Assembly: GCF_040869045.1 (NCBI RefSeq) | Contig: NC_090320.1 | Coordinates: forward strand, 250,542,978-250,606,977 | Source: Eurosta solidaginis | Lineage: Eukaryota; Arthropoda; Insecta; Diptera; Tephritidae | Reading direction: 5' to 3' | Length of the DNA stretch: 64,000 nt | Part shown: piece after piece, positions 46,995 through 56,704 of the stretch | Numbering within the stretch: position 1 is the first letter of the stretch | Layout: each line of letters opens with the position of its first letter | Program-made: the position numbers and the translations under genes | The notes under the pieces: generated by a model | Database searches by the model: none | What the model was told of the DNA's origin: nothing | Seen by the model: the letters and a program-made list of their open reading frames with translations, nothing else

Positions 46995-47640
46995 AAGGGA
47001 CGTGGCACCTCCCATACAAATGGAATCTTTGGTACTGCATAACTTTGAAGGTATACATGCCAGAACATTGAAATTCAATGAGGAGTTATATGAGGTCAAT
47101 CCCTAACACCACCAAGAAAATGCGGAATTTGGAGAAAGGGGGCGTGGCACCTCCCATACAAATGAAATCTTTAGTAATGCATAACTTTGAAGGCATACAT
47201 GCCAGAACATTGAAATTCAGTAAGGAGTTATATGAGGTCAATCCCTAACACCACCAAGAAAATGCGGAATTGGGAAAAAGGGGGCGTGGAACCTCCTATT
47301 CAAATGGAAACTTTGTTACTGCATAACTTTAAAGGTATACATGCCAGAACATTGAAATTCAGTAAGGAGTTATATGAGGTCAATCCCTAACACCACCAAG
47401 AAAATGCGGAATTGGGAAAAGGGGGCGTGGATCCTCCCATTCAAATGGAATCTTTGGTACTGCATAACTTTGAAGGTATACATGCCAGAACATTGAAATT
47501 CGTAAGGAGTTATTTGACGTCAATCCTTAACACCACCAAGAAAATATGGAATTGGGAAAAAGGGGGCGTGGCACCTCCCATACAAATGGAATATATTATA
47601 CTGCATATATCTGGATGTCATAATGGCAGGATAATTAAAA
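46995..47640 (+). repeat. Five-unit 141-bp tandem repeat inside the Helitron
   Basis: CGTGG landmarks at 47001, 47143, 47285, 47426 and 47567 give steps of 142, 142, 141 and 141. Each unit has GGGGGCGTGGCACCTCCCAT, ACAAATGGAA, GCATAACTTTGAAGGTATAC and ATGCCAGAACATTGAAATTC. The last unit is the most diverged. Confidence 0.88.
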
Positions 47641-48000
47641 TTGGTAAAGAGCTATGTGACGTTAAGTCCTAAAACCTCCAGTAAAATGTGGAATGGGGAA
47701 AAACTATGGCTGCCGTACAAACTTAAGTTATTTTAACACCTAAAGTTTGACTGCATTGTTGAGTTTAGCTGTTATGCCTTTTGGACGTTTAGTAATCTGC
47801 CGCTTGTTTAGCTTCAGTCTATCTACATCTTCTATAAAAATCAAATTCTGTGTGTGTGTTCCCTATGAAAACGTGTTTGCTATACTTCGATCATCACCAA
47901 ATTTTGGCTCGAGGTTCCTTCGATCAAGACGAAAGTTTTTCATTTTTCAGAATTATGAATTTTAAATTTAAATGTTTTTGTTTTTTGGCTATGCGAAAGA

Positions 48001-48270
48001 ACTATCTTAGCTCCCAAAAATGATCATGTTAACAAAATCAATGATCGCTTTCAAAATCAATTTCCTGGTGAAGTGACGAAATATAAATCGATCGACACAG
48101 TTACAGATGAAGATAAAATTGTGCATTATCCAAATGAATTTCTATACTCCTTAGAACCAAAAGGAATCCCTGCGCATATATCAACTTTGCAAATTGGCTC
48201 ACCAGTCATGCTTCTTCGGAATGTAATCAAAGCAACAATCATCAGCGGTAAAAGCAATACAATAATATAA
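48001..48270 (+). pseudogene. Helitron PIF1-type helicase C-terminal fragment
   Basis: About 88 residues in frame: ILAPKNDHVNKINDRF, TKYKSIDTV, HYPNEFLYSL, EPKGIPAHISTLQIGSPVML and LRNV. These match the ordered C-terminal motifs of Helitron helicases (ILAP.N..V..IN; YP.EFLNSL; G.P.H.L.LK.G.P.MLLRN). The rest of the Rep-helicase protein is missing. Confidence 0.8.
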
Positions 48271-49237
48271 AATAAGATACAAGAACAAAATGTTTTAACA
48301 GAAAATTTCACCAAATATGCGTACAAAATTCAATTCAATTTACAGAACAATAAATTAAATTATCAACAAACAAAACAGAAAAAATAACGCAACATCCATT
48401 CGATCTCGGGCGTTACAACGTGAGTCTGGTAAAGCTAGTTTTATATAAAAGATGTTTAAAAGGGTCGTGGTCGAATAAAATAAGCTATATCTTTGCACAA
48501 AAGAGCTTTATATCAATGGTATTTAATTTCCCAAGAGGATTTATAACAATAAATAAGAAAAACTTCAAATTTAAAAAAACGGGCGGTGCACCGCCCCTTT
48601 TATGATTAAGCAATTTTCTATGTTTCGAGAGCCATAACTGTATGAAAAATTAGTTCAGAATAGAACCACAGGTACATGTATTATTGCGCAGCCTTGTAAC
48701 ACTATTAAGCACACAAAACAAACAACAACACCATTTCAAGTGTACAGCTAGGTATGTAATGTTCGGTTTCACCCGAACTTAAACTTCCTTACTTGTTTCA
48801 ATTAATTTTTGTTGTGAGCTCGCCATATGATTGTATGTATGTATATATGTATGCATGTATGTATCAGTGTAAGGTCAAAATATAACAGACACAATAAAAA
48901 GGTATTAATAATAACCGGTGGAACGAGGAGCCAAAAGTAAGGTGGCAGAATCATACAAACACACACACTCACATTTGTGGTAGGCCAAGCATAGAGAGCA
49001 AATGAATTAGCCTCAGAGAGCGCCACTAAGGCCAAAATTTATTTAAGTACTTGAGCAATGAGCTGCACATTGGTACATACTTATGTAGATTTGTCTGTAG
49101 GTAAATAAAAATGAATAAAAGCCGGCACTCAGTGTCAGAAAAGGTGAACACGTAAAAAGTGGTGGAAATTAAAATACCCAAAATAGGAAACTACAGTTCT
49201 GTCGAATTCAAATATTATATACCCAGCTGTAGCTTAT

Positions 49238-50194
49238 CTATATATTAACTAGACCCGGCAGACGTTGTCCTGCCCTAAATTTGGCCTATCTACATACATT
49301 TAAATAAGCTTTTTCCGTCTGACTCTGCCCTTCCCCCCTCTTCACTTTTTCCTAATCCTTTTATTCACTCCTCCCCCCGTCTTTTTCGCTTCATCTATCT
49401 CCATCTTCGTCTCATTCTATCTCTTTCTCAATCTCCTTCTCTCTTTTCTCTTCTCTCAATTTCTTCTCATTCTTCTGCATCCCTTATTGCCTGTCCCAGA
49501 GGATGGTATGTATTTTATTCCAGTCCCAGTCCCACTCCGAGTCTCAGTCCTAGTGCCACTCCGAGTCTCAGTCCCAGTCCTAGTCCTAGTCCTAATCCCA
49601 GTCCCAGTCCGTCTCTGGATAATATATTACTCTGTACTAAAGTACTCATCAACAGCTTTCATTTGATATCCATATTGTATAAACACTGTCTAGGCATTCA
49701 CTGGCCCACGTTTTGGCCTATATCTCGAGACCCTAGTCACCCAGGGGTATGAAAATTACCCTCTACACAACTAAAAACTCTCCTGAATTAAAGAAAATTT
49801 CATAGTACCTCTAAATCGCGGGCCCCCTCAGAAACCCCGCCACCCACTCGGCAGGCCTGGTGATGTGCTATACTTGATATCATTCGCTATAATATTGTTT
49901 ATTGATAAGCAGGTTGTTTAGTTAAACACCAAGCAATTACACGGAAGTATATCCGCACCACCTGAAAATATGAGTGCCACTGCGTATACGTAACATTTTA
50001 TTATTACGTATAAAAAAATTTAAAAAATTTGCAATAAAATAATATTGCGACTATACACTGAGATATAACCTATCCTATCTCTCAAGTTAGATCAAACTAC
50101 ATACGGGGTGTAAAACAAATTCAAAATCGGTTCAGTGGTTTAGGAGTCCATCGCGGCCAAAAATGTTGTGACACGTGTTTTTATATATTAAGAT
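49238..50194. repeat. Interspersed repeat, CCCGGCAGACGTTGTCCTGCC type
   Basis: Begins near TATATTAACTAGACCCGGCA and ends TTCAGTGGTTTAGGAGTCCA...TTTTTATATATTAAGATA. TATATTAA occurs at both ends. I recognise the two ends as typical of a widespread insect repeat but cannot class it. It includes a pyrimidine tract, a CAGTCC array (49518-49615) and one diverged 130-bp Helentron-type unit (about 49638-49745). Confidence 0.5.
49518..49615 (+). repeat. CAGTCC/CACTCCGAGT hexamer-type array
   Basis: About fifteen variants of CAGTCC, CTAGTC and CCGAGTCT in tandem. Simple-sequence DNA. Confidence 0.8.
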
Positions 50195-50859
50195 ACGCTA
50201 ACAAATTTTCCATACAATCAGTTCACAGGCTGTTTCGCATACTTAGCATACGTAAAATCATATACAAGTTATATGAATCGATTCGTATGGATCAGCCGCC
50301 TATTTTTGTTAACAAATATTACTCTGTTTATAATTAATAGAAAGTTTTTTTGTAAATTCGAACAATCTCTCCAAATATCGAAATTTACTTTCATGCACAA
50401 AAGCGCACCATCTGTAGGACCAATTATGTAAGTGCTCTAATTCGAAATTCAAGGACACAACCGCGTACCTCCCGAGTGGTGTGGTAAAAGCAAATTTCAA
50501 GGCATTTCATCATAATTCAATGCCAATTTCATTTCATTTTACATATTTCTTATATTTTTGTTTAAGGAGCTCCATACCAAAACTTATAATTACATTTGAA
50601 AAGTTTGTACAAAATTTAAGAAAAAGCAATCAAAATGAATTTTCCGCCCACTGCTCAACTATTAACACATTATTGCACTTCCCCTCAACACTGGATGCAT
50701 AGAGTGAGTTGAAAAAAATACATGTTGGTGGAATTTTGACCACGTGCGATACTAGTACATATTACTCGCATATCCGCCATGCGTTCGTTCTGCCTAAATA
50801 TTGGATTGCCTTCATTTGAAAAATTGGCCTTTCTTTAACCTATCATTCTTTATCGCATC

Positions 50860-51500
50860 CAATAGACCTTTAATTAACTACTTTTCCTTCCATTTCACCC
50901 TCTTATTCCTTTCCATTTCTAATTCCCATTGTTCCTATTCCCGTCTCATTCCTCTTCTCTCCCCACCCCTTCCCATTCCCGGTATCATCCTCGTTCCGTT
51001 TCCACTTCCTCTACCTCTCCCGCTTAAATAAACTGACATACGGAATCTTTGCACTAAATATGGACACCCGCATCGAATAATTGTGGAGATATAGCGGATT
51101 AAAATTTTGGTGCACTCCTCTCTTCCATCCATTACTTCATATATAAAATCTATATACATATTATAGGATGCCCCCTTCAAATAAATACCAAGATATAGCA
51201 ATAAATTTGTTTGACGCCTACTCTTAATCCCGCTGCTACTCCCTCTATCCCACTTAAACTAGCTCATATATAAGTTCTATATACCAAATATTAGATACCC
51301 CCTTCATCTAATTACGTAGATGAAGCGATCTAAAATTTTTGTTTCACTCCCACTCTCATTAACATTCCCACTTTAACTCTCATTCCCACTTCCACTCTCA
51401 CTCCCACTTTCGATCCTTCTTCCTCTCCCATCTAAATAAACTTATATATAGAATCTTTTTACGAAATATTGAAGACCACGTCAAATAATTAAAGATATAA
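50860..51500. repeat. Degenerate tandem repeat of about 200-bp, pyrimidine-rich
   Basis: Repeating order: CCCACT/CATTCC pyrimidine run, (T)AAATAAACT, ATATA(T/G)GAATCTTT, ATACCAAATATT-like, CCTTCAAATAATT and AGATATAGCG. Copies begin near 50870, 51115, 51240 and 51360. Heavily diverged and without coding potential. The following segment to 51800 has GGGGCCGCGGCACCGGTCAC and GGGCGCGGTTCCACCCACTT motifs. Confidence 0.5.
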
Positions 51501-52719
51501 AGCAAATTTAAATATTTCCTAATAGGGGCCGCGGCACCGGTCACTCTTTCAAAACTTTATATTGCCAATAAAATACCGGATGATCACGTGAACCTGCAGT
51601 TTGAGGCAAACTCAAATCACACTCGGATTTTAGATAAGATGAAATTTACATTGCCAGAGGGCGCGGTTCCACCCACTTTTCCAAAATATTATATAGCCAG
51701 AAAAATACCGACCCTTACATATACTAAATATGTCCATGGCGTTTGCGTTATGTCTAGGGCATTTAGATCTCCAAAAAACAAAATATGATTCTGAAAATCT
51801 TATGGATTTCCAAAGTCTTCAAACAAAATATGTGATACACGCCGATAAGAGATATTGTATTTCATTTCCATTCATACTACATGGATATCAATAGATGTGA
51901 CTATACCGAATATGCTCATTCTTCAGAACCGCTACAAAAGAGAAATACGTAGCATAAAGTCCATAGACTTCTAAGAAAGTGCTGTGATATATGACTCTCT
52001 AGAAGCCCCTGTAGTGCATGGATTTTGCCGTTTCTACGAATTTAATGGCAAATGCAAGCTGAACCTGCTCTATGCCTCCATGATTTGCCTGCACCCTGCA
52101 GATGCTGAAATAAGAGAAACACAGTGTCGACTCGCAGAATCTGTACTAAATAAGACTTGGAGCTCACTCGAGCTGCGGCAGAGCCGCTCAGATACCCTAG
52201 AAGATTTGTAGCCTACTAAGTATTGTACTAGACAATACAGCTTTTCTGGCCTCTTTTCGTAAGTCGAGTAAATATCGACATAGCCATGAATGTTACAAAA
52301 CATTGAAACTTAGTCGAATAATTAATTCCATGTGCCCGATCCGGAATGCACTACGTACCACGCGTACAACATATACCCTCTCACGAGCACAAACACACCC
52401 ACATACACTTCTGCAAAAAGCTAACCAAATGCCGGCGTTTTCACCGGTCTACAGTTGGTCGAAATGAAATATGAAATTTGAAAGAATAAGATAACGAACG
52501 AAGGGGGTAAGTAAATGAAAAAAAAGCAAACAGCACATGGTAAGAAGACAAGAAGGCGTGCTAACGTGCTTGAGTTGGCCAAAATGATTGTTACAAATTT
52601 CCAGTCTATTTTGGAGCGGGAGAGCCATAGAGTGTAGAAGCTGAATGAAGAAATGGCAAATATGAGAAATAACAAAACACATACAGATATGTATGTACAT
52701 GTGTATAGATATGTTTAGC

Positions 52720-52913
52720 CATGGCGGAACGATACAAGGTGGCAGCATGGTGACATACATACAAACATAAATAAAAAATCCATGTACTTTGTTTTTGTAA
52801 ATTCGATGGAAAAATGTCAAAATCGTACTACGCCGGAAGTTGATGTATCATATCACATAAAAAAAGTTTATAGTCAGCTGTCCCATGCTGGCACCTTGTA
52901 TCGTTCCGCCATG
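52720..52913 (+). mobile_element. hAT MITE, copy 2
   Basis: A 194-bp element with TIR CATGGCGGAACGATACAAGG and the complement at the right end. A perfect 8-bp target duplication TGTTTAGC lies at 52712-52719 and 52914-52921. Confidence 0.92.
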
Positions 52914-52954
52914 TGTTTAGCAAAACAAAAATTTAAAATTCAGTTGGGTTCCAT

Positions 52955-53148
52955 CATGGCGCAACGATACAAAGTGGCAGCATGGGACAGCTGATTTTAA
53001 GCTTTTTTTATTTGATTTGATACATCAAATTACGACGCAGTACGATTTTGACATTTTTCCATCGAATTTACAAAAAAAAAGTACATGGAATTTTTATTTA
53101 TGTTTGTATGTATGTCACCATGCTGCCACCTTGTATCGTTCCGCTATG
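52955..53148 (-). mobile_element. hAT MITE, copy 3
   Basis: A 194-bp element, same family, inverted relative to copy 2 and only 41 bp away. A perfect 8-bp target duplication GGTTCCAT lies at 52947-52954 and 53149-53156. Confidence 0.92.
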
Positions 53149-53852
53149 GGTTCCATAAAAGAGCAGCACAGAGCGCTAGAGAGCTAACCACTCATTTCAA
53201 TAAAAAAAAACCTACACTACTACATGTGTATATAGTGAGCACATGTCAGCTTTAGCAAAAGCTCAATCATTCCCATATAAGTGTGTACGAATTGCCTTGT
53301 TGGTGTTTCTTTCGTTGACATTTCAATTGTTGACTCTGCACTTGGAAATGATGATAATGACGAAGATGTCATTTGGGCTCGCACCACTAACCAACCGCCT
53401 GATTTGTGTTGTTTCTATTCAAGTTAATTGCGGAAACATGTGTTTGCTTGTTATACGCTGTATGCTCAAAAGAAAGTTTTTCTCTAGCTACTCACTGGCT
53501 CTTGGCTCTACTTTGATTATATACGTGGGCCTTAAGTGTCGCTGCCAAAGTCACATTGCGTTGGGCTCTCGCAGCAAGTATTTGCATTTCTACTGACCTG
53601 TCCAAATGGGTGTGGTGCATACTGCAATGCAGAAGGTGGCTTAGATGGCAAACGCAGCGAACTGAACGGAACAACTTTCTTAACCACTTTTGCCGGCCGG
53701 TTGCCAATTAAAAATAAAATAATAACCGAGCAGCACAAAAGCAAAACCGGAATGCAACGGCTATACTGTATGCTAAATGTGACATGCTGCTGCACACAGA
53801 CAGTGGGATGGGATTGTGGAAAAACAACTAAAAAAATTTAAATTTAAACCAA

Positions 53853-54120
53853 GTAAAAAAAATTAAATAAAATAAAATAAAATTGAATAAAATAAAATAA
53901 AATTCAAAAACAAAAGAAAACAAACCAAATTAAAAAAAGAACAATAAAATAAAACAAATAAAATAATTTAAATTAAAATAAAATACAATAAAATAAATTA
54001 AATTAAATTAAAACGAAATAAAATAAAATAAATTAAAATAAAATAAAATAAAATAAAATAAAAATAAAACAAAGTAAAATAAAATGAAATTAAAATGAGA
54101 CAATAAAAATAATAATAAAA
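53853..54120 (+). repeat. AAAAT/AATAA simple-sequence tract
   Basis: About 270 bp of AATAAAATAAA-type pentanucleotide repeats. Shorter related tracts recur at 54510-54595 and 55185-55260, flanking the palindromic element. Confidence 0.9.
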
Positions 54121-54121
54121 A

Positions 54122-54520
54122 GAAAAAATTTAGACAACTGCCAAAGCTCGTTGTATAGATCCATTTCGGGAACTGCTAAATTCCTTCATCGGCAACGTTT
54201 AGGCCCGCTGCTATAACCATTCAGACATCACAGCGGTTTTTTGTTTGTATTCATTATTCCTACTTCAATTCTGGTTCTTGCCAATTGCTATTCACAGCAC
54301 TGCGACATCTGTTACAGAATAGTTGTGAAAATTGGACTTCGTTTATGGCGATGATCCCATAGTGTCATATTTCATTCACACTTTTTTCCCGTGCTCTGGG
54401 ATGTATTAACAATTTTTGTTGTTATATCGGCCTACTGATTTGCAAGATCGCGATTGTTAGATAGATTGTTAGATTGTTAGGCCTTGAGCTCGATTCAAAC
54501 TCGCGATCTTAAAAATAATA
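54122..54520. repeat. Diverged single-arm copy of the large palindrome
   Basis: TTTAGACAACTGCCA, GATCCATTTCGGGA, TTCATCGGCAACGTTTAGGC, CACAGCGGTT and CCTTGAGCTCGATTC follow the order of the arm at 54760-54880 and its outer end. Confidence 0.55.
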
Positions 54521-54626
54521 ATAATAAAATAAAGCAAGATAAAATAATTGAAACTAAAATAAAATAAAACAAGATACAATAAAATAAATTAACAATTGTT
54601 TTTGTTTTTATCGGCCTATTGATAAA

Positions 54627-55183
54627 TGATTCAAGGTTCGATTCGAGCTCAAGGCCAGAACAATTATTTTTTCTAATGATAATTGTTATTTTTTAATTTT
54701 TCTAATTTTGAAAAATTGTATTTTGTTTTTGTTTTGGAATAGTAAGTAGAACATTTTTTTTAGACAACCTGCCATAGCTGCGCAGATAGATCCATTTCGA
54801 AGGGTGCTAAACTTTCATCATCAGTACGCTTTAGGCACGCTGCGCTAACCATTTAGCTATACAGCGGTTGTTTGTTTGATTGACAAATCGCTACTTCTGT
54901 TCCTTGTTACAAACTATATTTAAGTCAAACAACCCACCGCTGTATAGCTAAATGGTTAGCGCAGCGTGCCTAAAGCGTACTGATGATGAAAGTTTAGCAC
55001 CCTTCGAAATGGATCTATATGCGCAGCTATGGCAGGTTGTCTGAAAAATTTTCTACTTACTATTCCAAAAAAAAAAAAAAACAAAATACAATTTTTCAAA
55101 TTTAGAAAAATTAAAAAATAACAATATTTATAATTAGAAAAAAATTATTGTTCTGGCCTTGAGCTCGAATCGAACATTGAATC
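54627..55183. mobile_element. Large palindromic (foldback) repeat with tRNA-like motifs
   Basis: Arms 54627-54879 and 54925-55183 are near-perfect complements around a 45-bp spacer. Each arm contains, in one orientation, TAGCTAAATGGTTAGCGCAG, whose first 11 bases fit the polymerase III A box TRGYNNARNNG. Outside it is GAGCTCGAATCGAAC, a B-box-like sequence but about 200 bp away. No protein coding. Possibly two convergent tRNA-derived repeats. Confidence 0.75.
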
Positions 55184-55394
55184 AATAAAATAAATTAATA
55201 ACATAAAATAAAATAAAACAAAATAAAGTAAAAAAAAATAAATTAAAAAAAAAAACAAGTAAAAATGTCCCCCCATTTCCTCTTACAATAAAACTTGATA
55301 AGTGAAATATCATTGATTCAAAACTATTTTTTGCTAAGTTGTAGCTTATTATTCTACTCCACGACCCTTTTAGACTTGTTTTGTATCTAGGTTG

Positions 55395-55475
55395 CCGTGG
55401 TCTTTAACCGATCCCAGCGGTTGCGCTGGCTAGGCCATGTTATGCGAATGAAAAATGACGCTCCAACGAGGAGAA
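55395..55475 (+). pseudogene. RTE-type LINE fragment
   Basis: The reading frame gives RLRWLGHVMRMKNDAPTRRI, the conserved C-terminal helix of RTE reverse transcriptases. Only about 80 bp remain before Helentron-like sequence begins. Confidence 0.65.
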
Positions 55476-55479
55476 TATC

Positions 55480-56049
55480 AGTCGTATGTGGTCTTTAATC
55501 AGTTTTGCTTAACGTCGCTCAGTCTATATAATTTTGCAAGCGTAGTGTCTATTGCAAGTTTCAATGTAATATCTTTAACGGCTTTTGATTCACGGCTTGT
55601 TGAACTTCCAAATTTTCTTCTTATAAATGTGAGTGGTGCCACGCCCATTTTCCAAAATTTTTTAAAATTTATATTTTGCGCCATAAAACCAATACACCAA
55701 CCAAATTTCATTAGCTTAGCGATATAAGTTTTTGAATTATCTAATTTTTTCCATATTCTAAATATTCGATATCGAAAAGGTAGACGTGGTTATCGTCCGA
55801 TTGCGCTCATTTTCAATACCAACCTACTTTGGTGAACCGAATTCGGTGAAGATATCTCAATATTTGCTCAAGTTGTCGTTTTAACGGAGGGACAGACGAA
55901 CGAACTTGGCTTAATCAACATTTTTTTCGATACTGATGATTTTGATATATGGAAATCTGTATCTATCTCGATTCCGTTATATCCGTACAACCAACCGTTA
56001 TCCAATCAAAGTTATAATACCCTATGTACAAGTACAGCTGGATATAAAA
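55480..56049 (+). mobile_element. Helentron-like repeat, 3' half
   Basis: Contains GTGAGTGGTGCCACGCCCAT, ATTCGATATCGAAAAGGTAG, TTTTGATATATGGAAATC and CAACCGTTATCCAATCAAAG. It ends with a (G)TACAGCTGGATATAAAAAG terminus at 56030-56049, similar to copy C. The 5' half is missing. Confidence 0.6.
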
Positions 56050-56704
56050 AGATAATCAAACCAGTAGCAAGTTACACTTTTCTATCCTTATAGTAGCTTC
56101 AACCTAAACACGTAAAGAAATGGCTCTCTCAACGGTCGGTCGAGCTAGCATCCAAAGTGAGATTTGTTCTATGAGCTCCGCTGATTCCGATCGGCACTGT
56201 GTATTGTGAAGATTGAATGGAATGCTTCCGATAGAGTTCAACTCTTTTCAAGAGACGCCAGCTCACTCCTACAGCTATTTATGGCTATCAAGGCTTTATT
56301 AACGATATTCCTCGTGCTAACTTTCCAAAACAGCTTACTGCAAAGTATTATATCGATATTTACCAAACAGCACCAGTCATAACTCACTATATCTTCTTGA
56401 AGAAAGCTCACGGTTTACAAGACGCTCGCTTACGACCGCAATATAGTTTAGAAAGGCAAGAAGAAACGATGATTTTGAAAGGGTCCTTATGACTTACGTG
56501 AGCTTTCTTGTCCTCTTGAATACTAGCAATTAAGTTGGGGTTTAAAAAAAAACTTGCTAATTGAGGTTTTTCCTTGTGTATAATAACAAATCCGGACACA
56601 TTCAGTATATGTGAGATCTAGATTGACGGTCCAGTCAAATCCAACCCTCCTTTTTAGTTGTCGAGAATAATGCTACCCGGAGTACGATATTGTAGAGCTT
56701 GATA

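Larger units (their letters stand above)
46699..48438 (+). mobile_element. Degenerate Helitron with helicase remnant
   Basis: Begins TCTATATATATAAAAAGAAG and AACTCGAGAACGGATAGAAA, a 5' end typical of insect Helitrons, and ends AAAGCTAG at 48438. Insertion between A (46698) and T (48439) fits the Helitron rule: 5' TC, 3' CTAG, no target duplication. It contains a 141-bp tandem array (46995-47640) and a helicase C-terminal fragment (48001-48270). A second TCTATAAAAATCAAATTCTG start near 47831 suggests two nested or recombined copies. The Rep domain is absent. Confidence 0.65.
45605..48796 (-). mobile_element. Helentron-like repeat, copy C, interrupted by nested elements
   Basis: The minus strand begins ACAAGTAAGGAAGTTTAAGT at 48796 and ends near GTACAGCTGGGTATAAA at 45605. 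Subterminal inverted repeats ATACCTAGCTGTAC and GTACAGCTGGGTAT mirror the architecture of copies A and B with a different subterminal sequence. It is interrupted by a TA-flanked MITE (45786-46338) and a Helitron (46699-48438). Confidence 0.6.

Noticed and set aside
53243..53596. 117-codon plus-strand ORF with hydrophobic start
   Set aside because: No homology recognised, no splice context, and overlapping ORFs of similar length occur on the other strand; treated as chance.
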